Of a stretch of DNA of 64,000 nt, positions 44,519 to 52,054 are shown one piece after another (positions within the stretch are counted from its first letter, which is position 1; the number at the start of each line of letters is the position of its first letter). Location: NCBI GenBank assembly GCA_023433505.1, contig JAEZCO010000054.1:1-64000 (forward strand), written 5' to 3'. Below the pieces are notes generated by a model. The model was not told the origin of the DNA. It ran no database searches and saw only the letters and a list, made by a program, of their open reading frames with translations. The DNA is from Bacillota bacterium (GTDB taxonomy: Bacteria > Bacillota > Clostridia > Acetivibrionales > DTU013). The position numbers and the translations under genes are program-made.

Positions 44519-44658
44519 AAAATGTATCATTAGTGCACCGGTTCAGTGTTCTTATGGGACTGACCAGCCTATATTCAATTTTTAAAGGCTTACTTTGCCT
44601 GTTTATATAATACCACCTGCCTCAGAGTCGAAACAAAAAAATTCCGGGTTTTCATCTG

Positions 44659-44802
44659 TCAGGCAGCATCCTCCACGCCGCTGACCTCTTCAATAAAAGA
44701 GTCCGACGATACATCCTGCGTCACGTCAATAAACGAAATAAGCTTCATTTGAGGATTTTTATCAAAGTATATGAAAGAAATCAAGTCCTGCCCTTTATCC
44801 AT
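44659..44802 (-). CDS. 47-residue acidic protein of unknown function
   Basis: From ATG 44802 the frame reads MDKGQDLISFIYFDKNPQMK and continues LISFIDVTQDVSSDSFIEEV to a TGA at 44659. It is acidic, with no membrane helix or cysteine. AAAGG directly abuts the start and GGAAGGG stands 13 bases away, so initiation is plausible but not strong. It lies between a terminator and the tRNA-Ser promoter. I do not recognise it. Confidence 0.4.
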   Translation of the reverse strand: MDKGQDLISFIYFDKNPQMKLISFIDVTQDVSSDSFIEEVSGVEDAA

Positions 44803-45076
44803 CCTTTAGATCATCCCTTCCGAATGCCGTAATTTTTTCTATATACTATTATACCATATTATTGCAGGAATTGTTGCATTTTCGAGAATATTTACTGACA
44901 TTTGAAGGATTTCCTTCGTTTCTCCAATTTATCTCGGGTTGGAATATGTAACTATATATTTACTGGCATATCCTGGCCAGTGGATTGGTACACATTTTGG
45001 CGTTAATCACACTACCCTGGTTTTCATGGACTTTTTTAAAGAAGGCGTGATTTTTAAATTTAGGTAAATCTGCCTG

Positions 45077-45106
45077 TTGCATTTTGCAATTAATTCGTGG
45101 TATACT
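45077..45106 (+). promoter_or_regulatory. Promoter of tRNA-Ser
   Basis: TTGCAT at 45077-45082, an 18-base spacer and TATACT at 45101-45106 stand about 31 bp before the tRNA gene. Confidence 0.65.
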
Positions 45107-45137
45107 ATTTAAGCGATTGAGCGAGTACAAGTCATTT

Positions 45138-45229
45138 GGAGAGATGGCTGAGCTGGTCTAAGGCGCACGACTGGAAATCGTGTGAACGCTAATACCGTTC
45201 CGAGAGTTCGAATCTCTCTCTCTCCGCCA
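45138..45229 (+). tRNA. tRNA-Ser (anticodon GGA)
   Basis: A 92-base class II tRNA. GGAGAGA (45138-45144) pairs with TCTCTCC (45219-45225), then G and encoded CCA. The anticodon stem-loop CGACTGGAAATCG gives GGA. A long variable arm (AACGCTAATACCGTT) and T-loop TTCGAAT confirm tRNA-Ser. Its 3' part is duplicated at 47661-47725, marking it as the integration site of an island. Confidence 0.95.
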
Positions 45230-45265
45230 AACCCCTAGCAAATACTGAATTTGCTAGGGGTTTTA
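45230..45265 (+). terminator. Terminator directly after tRNA-Ser
   Basis: AACCCCTAGCAAA pairs with TTTGCTAGGGGTT around TACTGAA, followed by TTAATTTTT. Confidence 0.9.
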
Positions 45266-45385
45266 ATTTTTGTAAATAGTAAATTTCCGCTATACGGTAA
45301 GGCGTTATTTTTCAGGGTTCTCGTGAATGCATGATTAAGCATAGTTACGTTCACCGGTCTGCCATCAGGATATTTGCACACATAA

Positions 45386-45658
45386 TCATTTATTATTTAT
45401 TGGCCTCCGAACAACAGTCTGTTCTCTAATTGCCTGACTTTCAGGGCCTTTAGGTATTCGGCGATTCGTGATATTAAAGGGCAATTCCCTCACGCTAGAC
45501 TCCGATTTAGGCTTTTTCTCGATATCATGGGCAACCCGTGTGCGTTGGTTTTGTATCATAACCGTACCTTCTTCAAAATCGATATCCGGCCACCGTAATC
45601 CGAGTGCCTCCCCCTCGTCTGAGCCAATAATGAACTGCCCGAAATACCGCAGTCTCAA
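45386..45658 (-). pseudogene. Remnant of a phage-type tyrosine integrase
   Basis: The frame EGEALGLRWPDIDFEEGTVM with KPKSESSVRELPFN matches the first part of the catalytic domain of phage integrases. The usual R-x-x-E (LRRGE) catalytic Arg is replaced (IGSDEGEALGL), and both the N-terminal domain and the HxxR..Y half are gone. It lies 157 bp from the tRNA 3' end, where an integrase gene is expected. Confidence 0.6.
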
Positions 45659-45700
45659 TCATTGTGCCCTTTACCCTACAATGGTAAATAGGTGACGATT

Positions 45701-45912
45701 ATGGGACTTGAGGAAATCAATATTATAAAAAAGGCGAGAGGAATAACATCCGCCGAGTTGTCGCAGAAACCGGGGGTTCCGCTTGGCACACTCAACAAAA
45801 TTTTGAATGGCAAACCAAGAACCCATCATATGAAGTAGTTAGCTCACTTGCGCAGGCTCTTGAGCGCTCTGTTGATGTATTTGACGACATACGAAAACTT
45901 TTTGGGGTATAA
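45701..45912 (+). pseudogene. Frameshifted XRE-family helix-turn-helix regulator
   Basis: ATG 45701 starts MGLEEINIIKKARGITSAEL..PLGTLNKILNGK, a helix-turn-helix. The frame stops at 45838, while another frame continues it as KNPSYEVVSSLAQALERSVDVFDD to a TAA at 45912. Removing one base near 45818 joins the two into a normal ~70-residue XRE repressor. GGTGACG lies upstream. Confidence 0.65.
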
Positions 45913-45980
45913 TAGAGAAAATCATTTCAATAAGGTAGCCATAACGAAATAGCTAAATGTGGATATTCGTTATATAAAAC

Positions 45981-46002
45981 GGCAGGCCAATATTGGCCCG
46001 CC
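45981..46002 (-). terminator. Strong palindromic terminator-like hairpin
   Basis: GGCAGGCCAAT and ATTGGCCCGCC form an 11-bp inverted repeat with one mismatch. On the minus strand GTTTTAT follows. It would stop any transcript running out of the small-RNA array and face the XRE remnant. Confidence 0.6.
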
Positions 46003-46010
46003 GTACCTAT

Positions 46011-46061
46011 GAAACAAAGTCCCATAGGGAGTGGTAGGACAGGAATAACTCCCTCTACCAT
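46011..46061 (-). ncRNA. Small-RNA-like unit 3 of a tandem array
   Basis: On the minus strand TGGTAG-AGG-GAGTTATT-CCT-GTC-CTACCA forms the same hairpin as units 1 and 2, with all six outer pairs kept although three of them are changed (compensatory). TCCC-TAT-GGGA then CTTTGTTT is a weak terminator. TATAAT at 46072-46067 (minus) is a good -10, but no -35 is obvious. Confidence 0.5.
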
Positions 46062-46099
46062 TTTAAATTATATACAAGATTCTTATGTTATATACCGAA

Positions 46100-46169
46100 A
46101 AATAAAAAGCTCGCATAGACTTAGGTCCTGCGAGTTGTGACGGGACAGGATAAACTCCCTCCGTCATTC
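46100..46169 (-). ncRNA. Small-RNA-like unit 2 of a tandem array
   Basis: Minus strand: promoter TTGACG (46200-46195), 17 bases, extended -10 TGGTAAGCT (TAAGCT at 46177-46172); then hairpin TGACGG-AGG-GAGTTTAT-CCT-GTC-CCGTCA (46166-46138) and terminator CTCGCA..TGCGAG (46134-46110) with TTTTTATTTTT. About 90% identical to unit 1 over 70 bases. The predicted RNA is about 70 nt. No ribosome-site/ATG pair encodes a peptide conserved between units. Confidence 0.6.
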
Positions 46170-46210
46170 TTAGCTTACCAGAAACCAACTTACCCGTCAA
46201 TATTTTTTTA

Positions 46211-46280
46211 AAATAAAAAAGCTCGCATAGACTTAAATCCTGCGAGTTGTGACGGGACAAGAGAAGCTCCCTCCGTCACG
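46211..46280 (-). ncRNA. Small-RNA-like unit 1 of a tandem array
   Basis: Minus strand: promoter TTGACA (46314-46309), 18 bases, TATATT (46290-46285), just after the DUF3800 stop codon. A hairpin follows at 46278-46250, TGACGG-AGG-GAGCTTCT-CTT-GTC-CCGTCA, then terminator stem CTCGCA..TGCGAG (46246-46222) with TTTTTT. The predicted RNA of ~70 nt has own start and stop signals, independent of DUF3800. Confidence 0.6.
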
Positions 46281-46329
46281 ACGTAATATATCAAATATCT
46301 ATATACCTTGTCAATACTTTTAGAAAAAT

Positions 46330-46896
46330 TTAATTGCCGCTTTCAAAGAAGATTTTGGGTAGAATCCTCTCTATAGGCATAATTAAAGGCTTATCTTGGA
46401 TTTCTAAGTATAAATTCTGGTTGACTATCCTCTCTGCTTCTTCCACAGCCTTTCTTTCATAATCTACAAGGTCCTTCTTCATCTCTTCTTTAGCTATATG
46501 TCTTGCAACGTAAACAGCCATAAAATCAACCATTTCGCTTCCGGCATGGCTTATTTGTCTTGTGTTGCAAGTGTTTGGACAGACAGAACAAAAACCTATC
46601 TCGGACTTATCAATAAACCTAACTTCATCAAATATATCTTTGAATGCATCCGACGTGAATCTTTTTGTACCGTTTGAAATACTGTGGCTAAACGCATTGC
46701 GAAAATCATTTCTTACTGTCAGCTCGAGATCACCGTCATACCTTAACTTTACAGTATAGTTGTGGTATTTTGCATTTGGGTTCGCTCTTACATTAGCTTC
46801 ATGCTCTTCGAAAGAAGACTTTAGAAAATAATAAGCCATTGAATCAAGATGCTCTCTGAACAATGGATACCAAAAGCCATGATTATAAGATTTCAT
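46330..46896 (-). CDS. DUF3800 protein, C-terminal part (second frame)
   Basis: A 188-residue frame that reads as the second half of a DUF3800 protein: MAYYFLKSSFEEHEANV, then ISHAGSEMVDFMAVYVARHI, the typical final motif of this RNase H-fold family. Its ATG overlaps the TGA of the previous frame by four bases within AAAAAATGA. Either a frameshift split one gene, or the two are translationally coupled or joined by slippage on the A-run. DUF3800 genes are common on mobile elements; their job is unsettled. Confidence 0.6.
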   Translation of the reverse strand: MKSYNHGFWYPLFREHLDSMAYYFLKSSFEEHEANVRANPNAKYHNYTVKLRYDGDLELTVRNDFRNAFSHSISNGTKRFTSDAFKDIFDEVRFIDKSEIGFCSVCPNTCNTRQISHAGSEMVDFMAVYVARHIAKEEMKKDLVDYERKAVEEAERIVNQNLYLEIQDKPLIMPIERILPKIFFESGN

Positions 46897-47318
46897 TTTT
46901 TATTCGTAAATAACGGCGTTTTCTGATAACGTTTGCCTGTAACCTGGACTTTTAAGTTACTGCTACTTATAATATCCAATACATCACCGTAAAAATCAAA
47001 TAATTTATCTGCTAAAAGCCTGTCGCTTGTATCACAAAATATTTTCTCCATGTCAGGATTGCGGTCTTTAGGCGGTCTATGAAAATACTGAGGATTTAGT
47101 AAAGCTTTTATATCTGTAAAATGTAAACAAACTCCATCAGCAACACCATGCTTTCGCCTTAGTTCTGCCCAATCCCTTTCAAGAATGTTTATATACGATT
47201 CCTTTTTCATGCACATACTCACAACAGCATGAAATATGGAGTTTTCGGAAGAGTAAACCGTAACCTCATCTAAATATGCTATATGCAGGCGTTTTTCAAA
47301 ATCTTCTCTTGTACTCAA
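46893..47318 (-). CDS. DUF3800 protein, N-terminal part (first frame)
   Basis: A 141-residue frame with the opening DUF3800 features RLHIAYLDEVTVYSSEN (family: acidic DES motif) and GVCLHFTDIKALLNPQYF. The start is probably TTG 47318, with AGGGAGAAG nine bases upstream. It ends at TGA inside AAAAAATGA, where the second half begins in another frame. Full-length relatives of about 330 residues would need both frames. Working state is uncertain. Confidence 0.6.
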   Translation of the reverse strand: MSTREDFEKRLHIAYLDEVTVYSSENSIFHAVVSMCMKKESYINILERDWAELRRKHGVADGVCLHFTDIKALLNPQYFHRPPKDRNPDMEKIFCDTSDRLLADKLFDFYGDVLDIISSSNLKVQVTGKRYQKTPLFTNKK

Positions 47319-47660
47319 TTACTGTACTTCTCCCTGTAAGCGAAATATATAAATCTACTTTCCCATTATACAGCAACGGCTTTAAGAAATAAAACATTCT
47401 TTAACATACCAGTATTTTTCTAAAAAAGTTTTTGTAGCATTGGAACTTGATTTTTATGCTAGTATTATTAAGTAAACTTGCATAGAAATCAAGTGCAATA
47501 TAAAAAAACCTTCTAACACTTCTAACGAAACTTCTAATACATTTTGAATTCGACAGCATTAGCGTTCGAGTGGAAACATAAGGGAAAATCTCTCAAATGG
47601 GCTTGACAAAAGCGCTTGGATGATGAAGGATATAACTTGATGAAGTCCGATATTAATGGT
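47319..47660. other. Intergenic region with TTCTAAC direct repeats
   Basis: No gene is seen. TTCTAAC occurs at 47511-47517 and 47520-47526, and TTCTAAT at 47532-47538. The same word recurs in the 60-bp repeats at 14386 and 16641. It may be a recombination or binding site of the elements. Confidence 0.35.
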
Positions 47661-47725
47661 GGCGCACGACTGGAAATCGTGTGAACGTTAATACCGTTCC
47701 GAGAGTTTCGAATCTCTCTCCGCCA
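47661..47725 (+). other. Decayed 3' copy of tRNA-Ser (distal attachment site)
   Basis: The sequence repeats tRNA-Ser from the D-arm end through the anticodon stem-loop, variable arm, T-arm and CGCCA end. It has one C-to-T change, an extra T in the T-loop and four bases missing before CCGCCA. The 5' acceptor strand is absent, so it cannot be a working tRNA. Confidence 0.8.
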
Positions 47726-47767
47726 TAATAGCGGGTTTCAAGGTTTTAAACTTGAAACCCGCTATTA
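47726..47767. terminator. Terminator hairpin at the island edge
   Basis: TAATAGCGGGTTTCAAG and CTTGAAACCCGCTATTA form a perfect 17-bp stem with an 8-nt loop, followed by TTATTTTAA. It directly adjoins the distal att copy. Confidence 0.8.
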
Positions 47768-48535
47768 TTATTTTAAGGATTTTGCAACCATTTTGCAACC
47801 GAACGAATTTTAGACCATAAAAAATCATTACAAACGTATATAGAAACTTATAGATATTTTTAGAACTCTGCTCATCAAAAAGTGGTTTTTGCCAAATCCT
47901 GCAATAGAATATTAATGTTTTCATCTAAACCGAAAATCGCATTTTCGAAAAACTCTTATCTTCCAAACACACCACGCTTGCCGGAATTAGTACCTTGAGC
48001 ATAACAGGTGCTGCAGCATCACCGAGCCTGGGCATTACAGCCTGCCCATGACGGAGCTTGATGCAGGGATTTGCAGTCATGTCCGCCCATTTCCCTGAAA
48101 GTCAGCAGTATCCCTTTCTAAACAAGAATAGTACCTAAAAGTAGAGATTGCCGCACTTCACTTCGTTCGTTCGCAATGACAAACGCTCTATCACTAGAAC
48201 GGACATTTTATTATGCATAATCAAATAAATTCACACATAAATTGATAAATTGCTGCTAAAATATTTTTTTTATACGTAACGTCCATCTTAAGGTCCAACA
48301 AATGCAATTATACTTGCTTCATAATTATCCAATTCAACCTTATTTAAAAGCAAATAATAGAATACATAGAAGGGATTTCGGTTTATATGTAGAATATTCT
48401 CATAAAAGGACTAATATGGAGTTTATAGAATTATACCATTGCTACTATTTACCCGTGATACGAAATTGAGATTATGTCTATAATGTGTAGTTGGCCGGCA
48501 ACAAGTTTTCATATGAAGAACGAGGAGGTATCAAT
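47768..48535. other. Intergenic region before the sensor kinase
   Basis: No convincing gene is seen in ~770 bp. It includes a REP-like palindromic element near 48144-48180 and AT-rich promoter-like sequence after 48220. GAGGAGG at 48520-48526 serves the kinase start. Confidence 0.5.
48144..48180. repeat. REP-like palindromic element
   Basis: GAGATTGCCGCACTTCACTT followed by CGTTCGTTCGCAATGAC looks like the short dispersed repeats (ATTGCnnnCTTCGnnnGCAATGAC) common in Clostridia. ATTGC and GCAAT arms can pair. Only one copy lies in this window. Confidence 0.45.
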
Positions 48536-51500
48536 ATGTCATTTACAGATACCACAAGTGTTATCGAACTGGAGCGGCTTTTTCCAGGTAACAGTGAGAT
48601 GTCACGACGAATGTGTGCTTTTGATTGGTCAAAAAGTGACCTCGGATCTCCTGAGACCTGGCCTCAGAACCTGTGTATTGCTATAGGTATCTGCCTTACT
48701 TCTCGCTTCCCGATGCATGTTTGGTGGGGACCTTCATTGACTCTTTTTTATAATGATGCTTATATCTCATTCCTGGGCAGGGTTAAACATCCCAGCGTTC
48801 TCGGCCGGTCTGGGCAGGAAGCTTGGCCCGAACTCTGGGATACAATCGGCCCCATGATTCATGAGGTCTTTACAGCTGGAAATGCGAGCTGGTCTGAAGA
48901 TATTCTCATGTTCTTCGACAGGGAACTCCCGAAAGAGGAGATTTACGCCACTTTTTCATTCAGCCCCGTGTTTGGAGAAAGCAACAAAGTGGAAGGGATG
49001 TTTTGTGCATGTACAGAAACGACAGAGAAGATTATTGGAAACAGACGACTTGATACCCTCCGTAAACTCGGCATACAAGCAACAGAAGCACGTACGGAAA
49101 GCGAAGCGTGTATAACTGGGATGGGCGTTGTAGGTGAAAATCCATATGACATCCCCTTCGCAGCTATCTACCTTGTTAATGAATCCACGGAAAAGGCTTA
49201 CCTGGTTACTTCCACAGGCTTCATGGAAAACGGACACCAGCTTCCACAAAACATATCTTTTGCCGGAGAGGAAGAAGATCACCTATCCCCCTGGCCTCTT
49301 GCCACAGTTCTCCGGACAAAAAACCCGTTTGAAATTACCGACCTCGATGCTTTAGGTATAAAGCAACTTGAAAAACCCTGGCCTGATCCTGTACGTCAGG
49401 CAATCATACTCCCAATTCATGCAGCAGGTCACGAAAAGCTAGCCGGACTTCTTATCGTGGGTGTAAGCCCCCGATTGCCTCTAAATGAGACTTACCACGC
49501 ATTTTTCGGTCTGGTGGCTGGTCACATCGCAAACGCAATTGCTGATGCGCGCTCCTATGAAGAAGAACGTAAAAGAGCAGAAGCATTGCTTGAACTTGAC
49601 CATGCCAAGACAGCTTTTTTTAGTAATATAAGTCATGAATTTCGTACACCTCTGACGCTTATGCTTGGACCGCTGGAAGATGAACTGCAGGAAAACCCTA
49701 ATACTCGTGAACGATTGGAAATTGTTTACCGTAACAGTTTGCGCTTACTCAAACTGGTTAACACCTTGCTGGATTTCTCCCGCATTGAGGCGGGACGTAT
49801 TCAGGCTGTCTACGAGCCTACAGACCTTTCTGCCTTCACATCTGAACTGGCAAGTGTCTTCCGCTCGGCTGTGGAGAAGGCAGGCATGAGCCTGAAGGTA
49901 GACTGCCCACCTCTTCCCGAACTCATCTATGTGGATAGGGATATGTGGGAGAAGATAGTACTTAATCTTCTTTCGAATGCTTTCAAGTTTACCTTGGAAG
50001 GTGAGATCATTGTCTGCTTGAACTGGCACGGGGACTATGCAGAACTTAATGTTAAGGATACAGGTACTGGTATAGCTGATGAAGAGATGCCTCGCCTGTT
50101 CGAACGATTCCATCGTATCCGCGGTGCGCAAGCACGTACTCATGAGGGGACAGGTATTGGCCTGGCTTTGGTGCTGGAACTGGTCAAATTGCATGGTGGC
50201 GATATCAAGGCTGCAAGTAAGCTGGGAGAGGGTACATTATTCACAATCACGATACCTAAAGGTTTCACACACCTGCCGCAAGACCGTATTGGCGCAGCAA
50301 GGACAATGGATTCTACTGCCATAAGCGCAACCCCATATATAGAGGAGGCGTTAAAATGGCTTCCAGAAGATGCGGCGGCTACTCAAAGTTACTCGCTGAC
50401 CCGTGAGGATATACAAGAACCCATCTTCTCAAATTGTTCCAAAGAGAGAGCAAGGGTGCTGCTGGCGGATGATAATGCCGACATGCGTAGCTATATCCGG
50501 CGTTTGCTTAATGATTATTACGACATCGAAGCTGTAGCAGATGGTAATGCAGCACTAGTCGCTATTAAAAAGAACCCTCCCGATCTTGTCCTGACAGACA
50601 TCATGATGCCTGGAATAGATGGTATCGAGCTCTTGCATATACTTCGTGCTGACCCGGATATCAGAACGATACCTGTTATCCTTTTATCCGCGCGTGCAGG
50701 TGAGGAGTCCAAGGTTGAGGGCCTGGAGAAGGGAGCCGATGATTACCTCATCAAGCCCTTTAGTGCACGTGAACTTATTGCAAAAATAGGCGCGCAAATA
50801 GGGATGGCACGCATCCGCCGCGAAGCTATTCAGCGGGAAAATAAGCTGTTAGGAGAGTCCGAAGTCCAATCAGCCCAAATGATAATGAAGGATGAGTTTT
50901 TATCTATAATATCACATGAATTCAAAACACCCCTGACTGTGATTAATTCAGCAGTACAAGCCATGAGGCTGATCTGCAGAGATGAACTGTCCGAAAAAGG
51001 GAACAGGTTCCTGAACAAAATTCTGCAGAATTCCAACCGGCAGCTGAAGTTGGTGAACAACCTCTTGGACATCACCCGCATCAATGCAGGCAGCATTAAA
51101 ATTTACCGGACGAACGTTGATATTGTCCAAATGACAAGGTCGATCACGGAGTCCATTATGATATTCGCAGAACAAAAGGGAATCAGGCTGTCCTATTCCT
51201 CTAGCCTCGGGAAAAAAGTCATCGGCATCGATGAGGAGAAATATGAAAGAATTCTTCTGAACTTACTCTCGAATGCAATGAAATTTACAATGAAGGGTAA
51301 ATCGATCTTTGTCAGGGTATCCCAGAAAATCGTCAAGGGGAAATGCAAGGTGTGCATCCGGGTGAAGGATCAAGGAATCGGTATTCCTCACGATAAGCAG
51401 CAGCTCATCTTCGAGAGATTCGGGCAGGTAGACAGTTCGCTGTCCAGGCAAGCCGAAGGGACGGGCATCGGCTTATCGCTTGTCAAGATGTTAGTCGAAA

Positions 51501-51673
51501 TCATGGGGGGAGAGATTACATTGGAAAGCACGGTAGGGAAAGGATGTACATTTACTCTCCTGCTCCCTGTTACAAGGGTTAAAGAAACACCGATGGAAAA
51601 AAAGCTGCAGGAGATACCGGAAAGTCGGCTTATACAGGCAACAGCCATTGAGTTTTCAGATATTTATCAGTGA
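48536..51673 (+). CDS. Hybrid sensor histidine kinase, HK-REC-HK
   Basis: About 1045 residues from ATG 48536 (GAGGAGG upstream). No membrane helices, so cytoplasmic. Order: PAS-like domain (about 15-160), GAF-like domain (about 165-340), HisKA with H367 in NISHEFRTP and an ATPase domain to ~580, receiver domain with D688 in LTDIMMPG, then a second HisKA with H794 in IISHEFKTP and a second ATPase domain (GTGIGLSLVKMLVE). Two complete kinase cores flanking one receiver is unusual. No response regulator with DNA-binding domain is adjacent, so its output is unknown. Confidence 0.88.
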   Translation: MSFTDTTSVIELERLFPGNSEMSRRMCAFDWSKSDLGSPETWPQNLCIAIGICLTSRFPMHVWWGPSLTLFYNDAYISFLGRVKHPSVLGRSGQEAWPELWDTIGPMIHEVFTAGNASWSEDILMFFDRELPKEEIYATFSFSPVFGESNKVEGMFCACTETTEKIIGNRRLDTLRKLGIQATEARTESEACITGMGVVGENPYDIPFAAIYLVNESTEKAYLVTSTGFMENGHQLPQNISFAGEEEDHLSPWPLATVLRTKNPFEITDLDALGIKQLEKPWPDPVRQAIILPIHAAGHEKLAGLLIVGVSPRLPLNETYHAFFGLVAGHIANAIADARSYEEERKRAEALLELDHAKTAFFSNISHEFRTPLTLMLGPLEDELQENPNTRERLEIVYRNSLRLLKLVNTLLDFSRIEAGRIQAVYEPTDLSAFTSELASVFRSAVEKAGMSLKVDCPPLPELIYVDRDMWEKIVLNLLSNAFKFTLEGEIIVCLNWHGDYAELNVKDTGTGIADEEMPRLFERFHRIRGAQARTHEGTGIGLALVLELVKLHGGDIKAASKLGEGTLFTITIPKGFTHLPQDRIGAARTMDSTAISATPYIEEALKWLPEDAAATQSYSLTREDIQEPIFSNCSKERARVLLADDNADMRSYIRRLLNDYYDIEAVADGNAALVAIKKNPPDLVLTDIMMPGIDGIELLHILRADPDIRTIPVILLSARAGEESKVEGLEKGADDYLIKPFSARELIAKIGAQIGMARIRREAIQRENKLLGESEVQSAQMIMKDEFLSIISHEFKTPLTVINSAVQAMRLICRDELSEKGNRFLNKILQNSNRQLKLVNNLLDITRINAGSIKIYRTNVDIVQMTRSITESIMIFAEQKGIRLSYSSSLGKKVIGIDEEKYERILLNLLSNAMKFTMKGKSIFVRVSQKIVKGKCKVCIRVKDQGIGIPHDKQQLIFERFGQVDSSLSRQAEGTGIGLSLVKMLVEIMGGEITLESTVGKGCTFTLLLPVTRVKETPMEKKLQEIPESRLIQATAIEFSDIYQ

Positions 51674-52007
51674 GCATTAAAATAGATTGATGCTAGGGTC
51701 GAGCCGAATGAATAATACACGGTCCATAGCCATCCTTTTCTTTATGTCAAAAACATCCCTGAATATCTCTAGCGGTTATTCCATTTTTGCAAAGATAACT
51801 TCCGGTGCTTTGCTTCAAGTCATGGATATTCCAAAAGAGCTACTACCTGTCCTAAAGAGAAATCATACCCTTGTAACTTCGGTGTGTATCCCCTTTAACT
51901 CAGTAAATTTATATCCATGGTGACACGGTTTTATGCAGCTTCCGAGCCGTTCAATGCATATTCTGCATTAAGATGAGCTTGTTATTGCAGAAACTGCGAT
52001 ATTATTA
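51674..52007. other. Intergenic region between kinase and repressor genes
   Basis: No gene is believed here. A 78-codon frame at 51687-51923 has no ribosome site or recognisable pattern. GCAG-AAA-CTGC at 51987-51997 is a small inverted repeat near the next promoter. Confidence 0.45.
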
Positions 52008-52035
52008 TTGCATTTATTAAAAAACATTGTACAAT
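52008..52035 (+). promoter_or_regulatory. Promoter and operator candidate of the Shango operon
   Basis: TTGCAT (52008-52013), 16 bases, TACAAT (52030-52035) form a promoter 20 bp before the repressor start. The perfect palindrome ATTGTACAAT (52026-52035) covers the -10, as expected of a self-binding LexA/CI-type repressor. Confidence 0.6.
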
Positions 52036-52054
52036 AATAGTGGAGGTATTCAAT

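Larger units (their letters stand above)
45230..47725. mobile_element. Remnant 2.5-kb island integrated at tRNA-Ser
   Basis: The segment lies between intact tRNA-Ser and a decayed copy of its 3' two-thirds. It contains an integrase remnant next to the tRNA, a frameshifted XRE regulator, three tandem small-RNA-like units and a split DUF3800 gene. This is the usual layout of a degraded tRNA-integrated element. The distal att copy has small changes (C to T in the variable arm, one extra T in the T-loop, four bases lost in the acceptor), so it is old. Confidence 0.65.

Noticed and set aside
46063..46260. A 65-codon minus-strand frame running through the RNA array
   Set aside because: It starts with TTG/CTG, reads units 1 and 2 in different frames, and has terminator hairpins and a promoter inside. 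The repeated unit is explained better as RNA.
46330..47318. Calling the island a retron or type III toxin-antitoxin outright
   Set aside because: There is no reverse transcriptase, and DUF3800 is not a ToxN/AbiQ-type RNase; the RNA units have own promoters and terminators, unlike ToxI repeats.
47661..47725. A second tRNA-Ser gene
   Set aside because: The 5' acceptor strand and most of the D-arm are missing and the T-loop has an extra base; it is an att copy.
51687..51923. A 78-codon frame after the sensor kinase
   Set aside because: No ribosome site, no recognisable pattern and poor codon use; treated as chance.
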